Assembly (NCBI GenBank): GCA_029932035.1
Contig: JAOZQV010000045.1
Coordinates: forward strand, 1-14,592
Reading direction: 5' to 3'
Origin: Deltaproteobacteria bacterium
GTDB lineage: Bacteria > Desulfobacterota > DSM-4660 > Desulfatiglandales > Desulfatiglandaceae
Length of the DNA: 14,592 nt
Numbering within the stretch: the first letter of the stretch is position 1; every line of letters begins with the position of its first letter. The notes under the pieces are model-generated. The model was not told where the DNA came from. It did not search any database and saw only the letters and a program-made list of their open reading frames with translations. A program made the translations under genes and the position numbers. Shown one piece after another: positions 13,060 through 14,592 of the stretch.

Positions 13060-13269
13060 TTAACTCTCCTCTGCCGATATGGATCCGGGTCCTACAAGGG
13101 GACGGAACGCTTTTTTGCTCGCCCCGCAGACCGGGCATTTCCAGTCGTCCGGAAGATCCCCAAACAAGGTCCCTTTCGGGATTTTGCCCTTCCGGTCACC
13201 CTTATCCGGGTTGTATATATATCCGCAGTTGGTTGTCTGGCATTGGTACATTTCTTCGGGCTCTGCCAT
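13060..13269 (-). CDS. Rubredoxin with CX4C first motif (Rd-2-like)
   Basis: A 69-residue rubredoxin. The first pair is C-QTTN-CGYIYNPDKGD, a CX4C spacing in place of CX2C; the second is WKCPVCGASK. Rubredoxin-2 of D. desulfuricans is known for this CX4C spacing, which changes the optical spectrum but still binds iron. ATG at 13269 has AAGGAG seven bases upstream. The frame is open further up (to 13392), but that part overlaps the flavodoxin gene. About 15 extra residues follow the usual end. It lies four bases before the CXC rubredoxin, so the two unusual rubredoxins are probably co-translated. Likely donor for rubrerythrin or desulfoferrodoxin. Confidence 0.9.
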   Translation of the reverse strand: MAEPEEMYQCQTTNCGYIYNPDKGDRKGKIPKGTLFGDLPDDWKCPVCGASKKAFRPLVGPGSISAEES

Positions 13270-13318
13270 TTTTATTCTCCTTCTTCGCTTCAGACGTTCT
13301 TTGTTCAGGATTTCCTTA

Positions 13319-13765
13319 TCAATTAGTGAACTTTTCACAAACAGCCTTTCCATAATCCTGGCCTGCACGCAAACCATCATCCGTACCCACAACAGCCTCT
13401 TTCAAATTCAGAGCGCCCAAGTCAACCATATCCATTTTAAACACGAATTGCATGGTATCAAAAATCATTGGGGCAGATTCCCCGCTATGGGTGTGGGAAC
13501 CAAAAGCTCCCCCCATCTTCCCCACAAGATTGGCCTGCTCTGCTAAGAAGAGAAATGTCTTCATCCCGGCGATCATATCCCTGTGATATGTGGGGCATCC
13601 GAACACATATCCGTCATATCCTGCCAGTTCTTCAGGGCTCTTTATGTCGGAGGTTTTCTTTAGCTCAGCCTCGTTACCGCTAATCCTAATTCCTTCGGCA
13701 ATAGATTCAGCTATCTTCTCTGTTTTTCCTGTTCTGCTCACATACGCAATCAGTACTTTTTTCAT
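13319..13765 (-). CDS. Flavodoxin, first gene of the series
   Basis: A 148-residue flavodoxin-fold protein: phosphate loop SRTGKTEKI (10-18), GCPTYHRD loop (57-64) and GSHTHSGES in the place of GSFGWSGEA. The aromatic Trp that stacks on FMN in related proteins is therefore absent and replaced by His, which may shift the redox potential. Cytoplasmic electron carrier. It resembles the flavodoxin at 10876-11316 throughout, a likely old duplication. GGAGG (13773-13777) precedes the ATG at normal spacing. It is the first gene behind the promoter. Confidence 0.9.
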   Translation of the reverse strand: MKKVLIAYVSRTGKTEKIAESIAEGIRISGNEAELKKTSDIKSPEELAGYDGYVFGCPTYHRDMIAGMKTFLFLAEQANLVGKMGGAFGSHTHSGESAPMIFDTMQFVFKMDMVDLGALNLKEAVVGTDDGLRAGQDYGKAVCEKFTN

Positions 13766-13788
13766 CGCTTTTCCTCCATTTTTTTATT

Positions 13789-13818
13789 ATTATACGCCCC
13801 CCTCTCACGGCAAGTCAA
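13789..13818 (-). promoter_or_regulatory. Sigma-70-type promoter of the minus-strand gene series
   Basis: On the minus strand TTGACT (13818-13813) is followed after 18 bases by a perfect TATAAT (13794-13789). Transcription would start near 13782, leaving a leader of only about 17 bases that still contains the GGAGG of the flavodoxin gene. This is the best match to a housekeeping promoter that I saw in the gaps of the window. Predicted from sequence alone. Confidence 0.7.
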
Positions 13819-13832
13819 CATTAGAGAGGGGG
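13798..13832. promoter_or_regulatory. Inverted repeat around the -35 box, candidate operator
   Basis: CCCCCTCTC (13798-13806) and GAGAGGGGG (13824-13832) form a perfect 9-bp inverted repeat with a 17-base spacer. The centre of symmetry (13815) falls inside the -35 hexamer. A dimeric repressor bound here would block RNA polymerase. The half-sites match no operator I know (not the AT-rich PerR or Fur type). The regulator is not encoded in the window. Confidence 0.5.
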
Positions 13833-14592
13833 CAGGCACCATTCGCCAAAACACCTAAATTTAATGCCCGAACGAAAACTCATACTCAACCCCATTTGTT
13901 CCCTCGGGAAGGGTTCAGATATCTTCATTAATAGCAGGTTCTGTGCCAAAACATTGCTCTCAGGGGCTATGCAATAAAATATCCCTAAAATCATAGAGTT
14001 AAGCCATTCGAAACTGTCAGATCAAATCATGGCTCGCAATTAGGAGGGCAAAACATGATACATTAATGTCTCAGTGATAGCAAAACTGGCTAACCCGCTG
14101 ATATTATGATATTTTAAAGGGATACGGAAAAGGCTCTAACAGTTCCACTCAAACCATTAAAAGCTGTTTAAAACCGCCACAGGAAAAGGAACATTGGGAG
14201 TAAATCGAGAAATGGTTTTAATATTAACATGTTACCTGAAAGATAAAACAAAGGGGCTGTACAATGTGGTAAAAAAGCAGGCCCAACAAAAGTGTCTCAC
14301 ATTGAATTATGAGACAGGACTGTATCATGAGACGTTTGGTAAGAAGGACATTTTTCATTTACCAATTTGCACTTCTTTTAAAAAGGCATCTGTTTTTCGT
14401 TTGATTCAGGATGCCGAAACTTGAAATTAGATAAGGGTTGTACATTCTGCTGTTTTTCCCAGTTTCGATCCCGTGTGTCGTGGAATTGAATTTCCCTGCC
14501 AAAATACAAGATCAGTCCCGCGTGTCGCGGGATAAACTACTTTTTAGCCTTGATGAAAGATGCCTTTCGGTGCTATCATGGATCTTTACTTC
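13833..14592. other. Long upstream region without a convincing gene
   Basis: About 760 bases. One plus-strand frame of 76 codons (14194-14424, TTG start, or ATG at 14212 with a poorly spaced GGGAG) gives a lysine-rich product with no recognised motif; I leave it uncalled. Short SD-like strings elsewhere lead to immediate stops. At the right end two related hairpin-forming 17-mers occur (14469-14485 and 14516-14532). The rest looks like degenerate intergenic DNA. Confidence 0.4.
14516..14532. repeat. Perfect 7-bp hairpin, with a degenerate copy at 14469-14485
   Basis: TCCCGCG-TGT-CGCGGGA is a perfect 7-bp stem with a 3-base loop. The upstream TCCCGTG-TGT-CGTGGAA matches it at 14 of 17 positions. 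A short TTTTT follows the second hairpin about eight bases on, which is loose for a terminator. They may be members of an intergenic repeat family or an end of a gene beyond the window. Confidence 0.5.

Noticed and set aside
13270..13392. N-terminal extension of the CX4C rubredoxin
   Set aside because: Overlaps the flavodoxin gene, is very basic, and ATG at 13269 has a good SD.
14194..14424. 76-codon plus-strand frame
   Set aside because: TTG start with no SD, ATG alternative with a badly spaced GGGAG, lysine-rich product without a known motif. Probably chance in AT-rich DNA.

Overview
The window looks like chromosomal DNA of a strictly anaerobic, sulfur-cycling bacterium, most likely of the Desulfobacterota (deltaproteobacterial) type. 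That is an inference from gene content: rubredoxin with rubredoxin:oxygen oxidoreductase, class I desulfoferrodoxin, rubrerythrin, a minimal SufCB pair, ferredoxin-linked disulfide reductase, an octaheme cytochrome and YeeE/YedE sulfur transporters. No 16S rRNA, tRNA or dsr gene is present to fix the taxonomy.

Almost every gene lies on the minus strand, so the window reads right to left as one nearly gapless series from about 13765 to 366. A good sigma-70-type promoter (TTGACT, 18 nt, TATAAT) stands just upstream of the first gene, and its -35 box sits inside a perfect 9-bp inverted repeat. In transcription order: (1) 13.8-11.8 kb, first oxidative-stress block: flavodoxin, CX4C rubredoxin, unusual CXC rubredoxin, rubrerythrin, desulfoferrodoxin. 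(2) 11.7-10.5 kb, small redox/metal proteins: two short Cys-rich proteins, a second flavodoxin, another Cys-rich protein and a classical rubredoxin. (3) 10.3-6.8 kb: Tat-exported superoxide-reductase-like protein, SufC, SufB, ferritin-like di-iron protein, glutaredoxin, ferredoxin-thioredoxin-reductase catalytic chain. (4) 6.7-4.0 kb: a truncated DUF255 (thioredoxin-like) gene remnant, a fused iron-sulfur-flavoprotein/arsenate-reductase protein, and a classical rubredoxin followed by FprA/ROO. (5) 4.0-0.37 kb: octaheme HAO-like cytochrome c, single-cluster ferredoxin, HEAT-repeat protein and two YeeE/YedE membrane proteins.

The genes fit a scheme in which NAD(P)H or ferredoxin electrons pass through rubredoxins and flavodoxins to terminal scavengers: FprA for O2 or NO, desulfoferrodoxin for superoxide, rubrerythrin for peroxide. 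SufCB and the ferritin-like protein would look after Fe-S clusters and iron, and glutaredoxin/FTR after thiols. The HAO-like cytochrome and exported SOR-like protein would act outside the cytoplasmic membrane. No transcription regulator is encoded in the window.

The intergenic gaps hold three kinds of repeat: two copies of a GGACGC...GCGTCC inverted-repeat element, one compound palindrome of about 145 bp, and a 9-bp tandem motif. The right-hand 0.75 kb and a stretch of about 0.27 kb at the left are essentially gene-free. The left edge holds the 3' end of an unidentified plus-strand gene.
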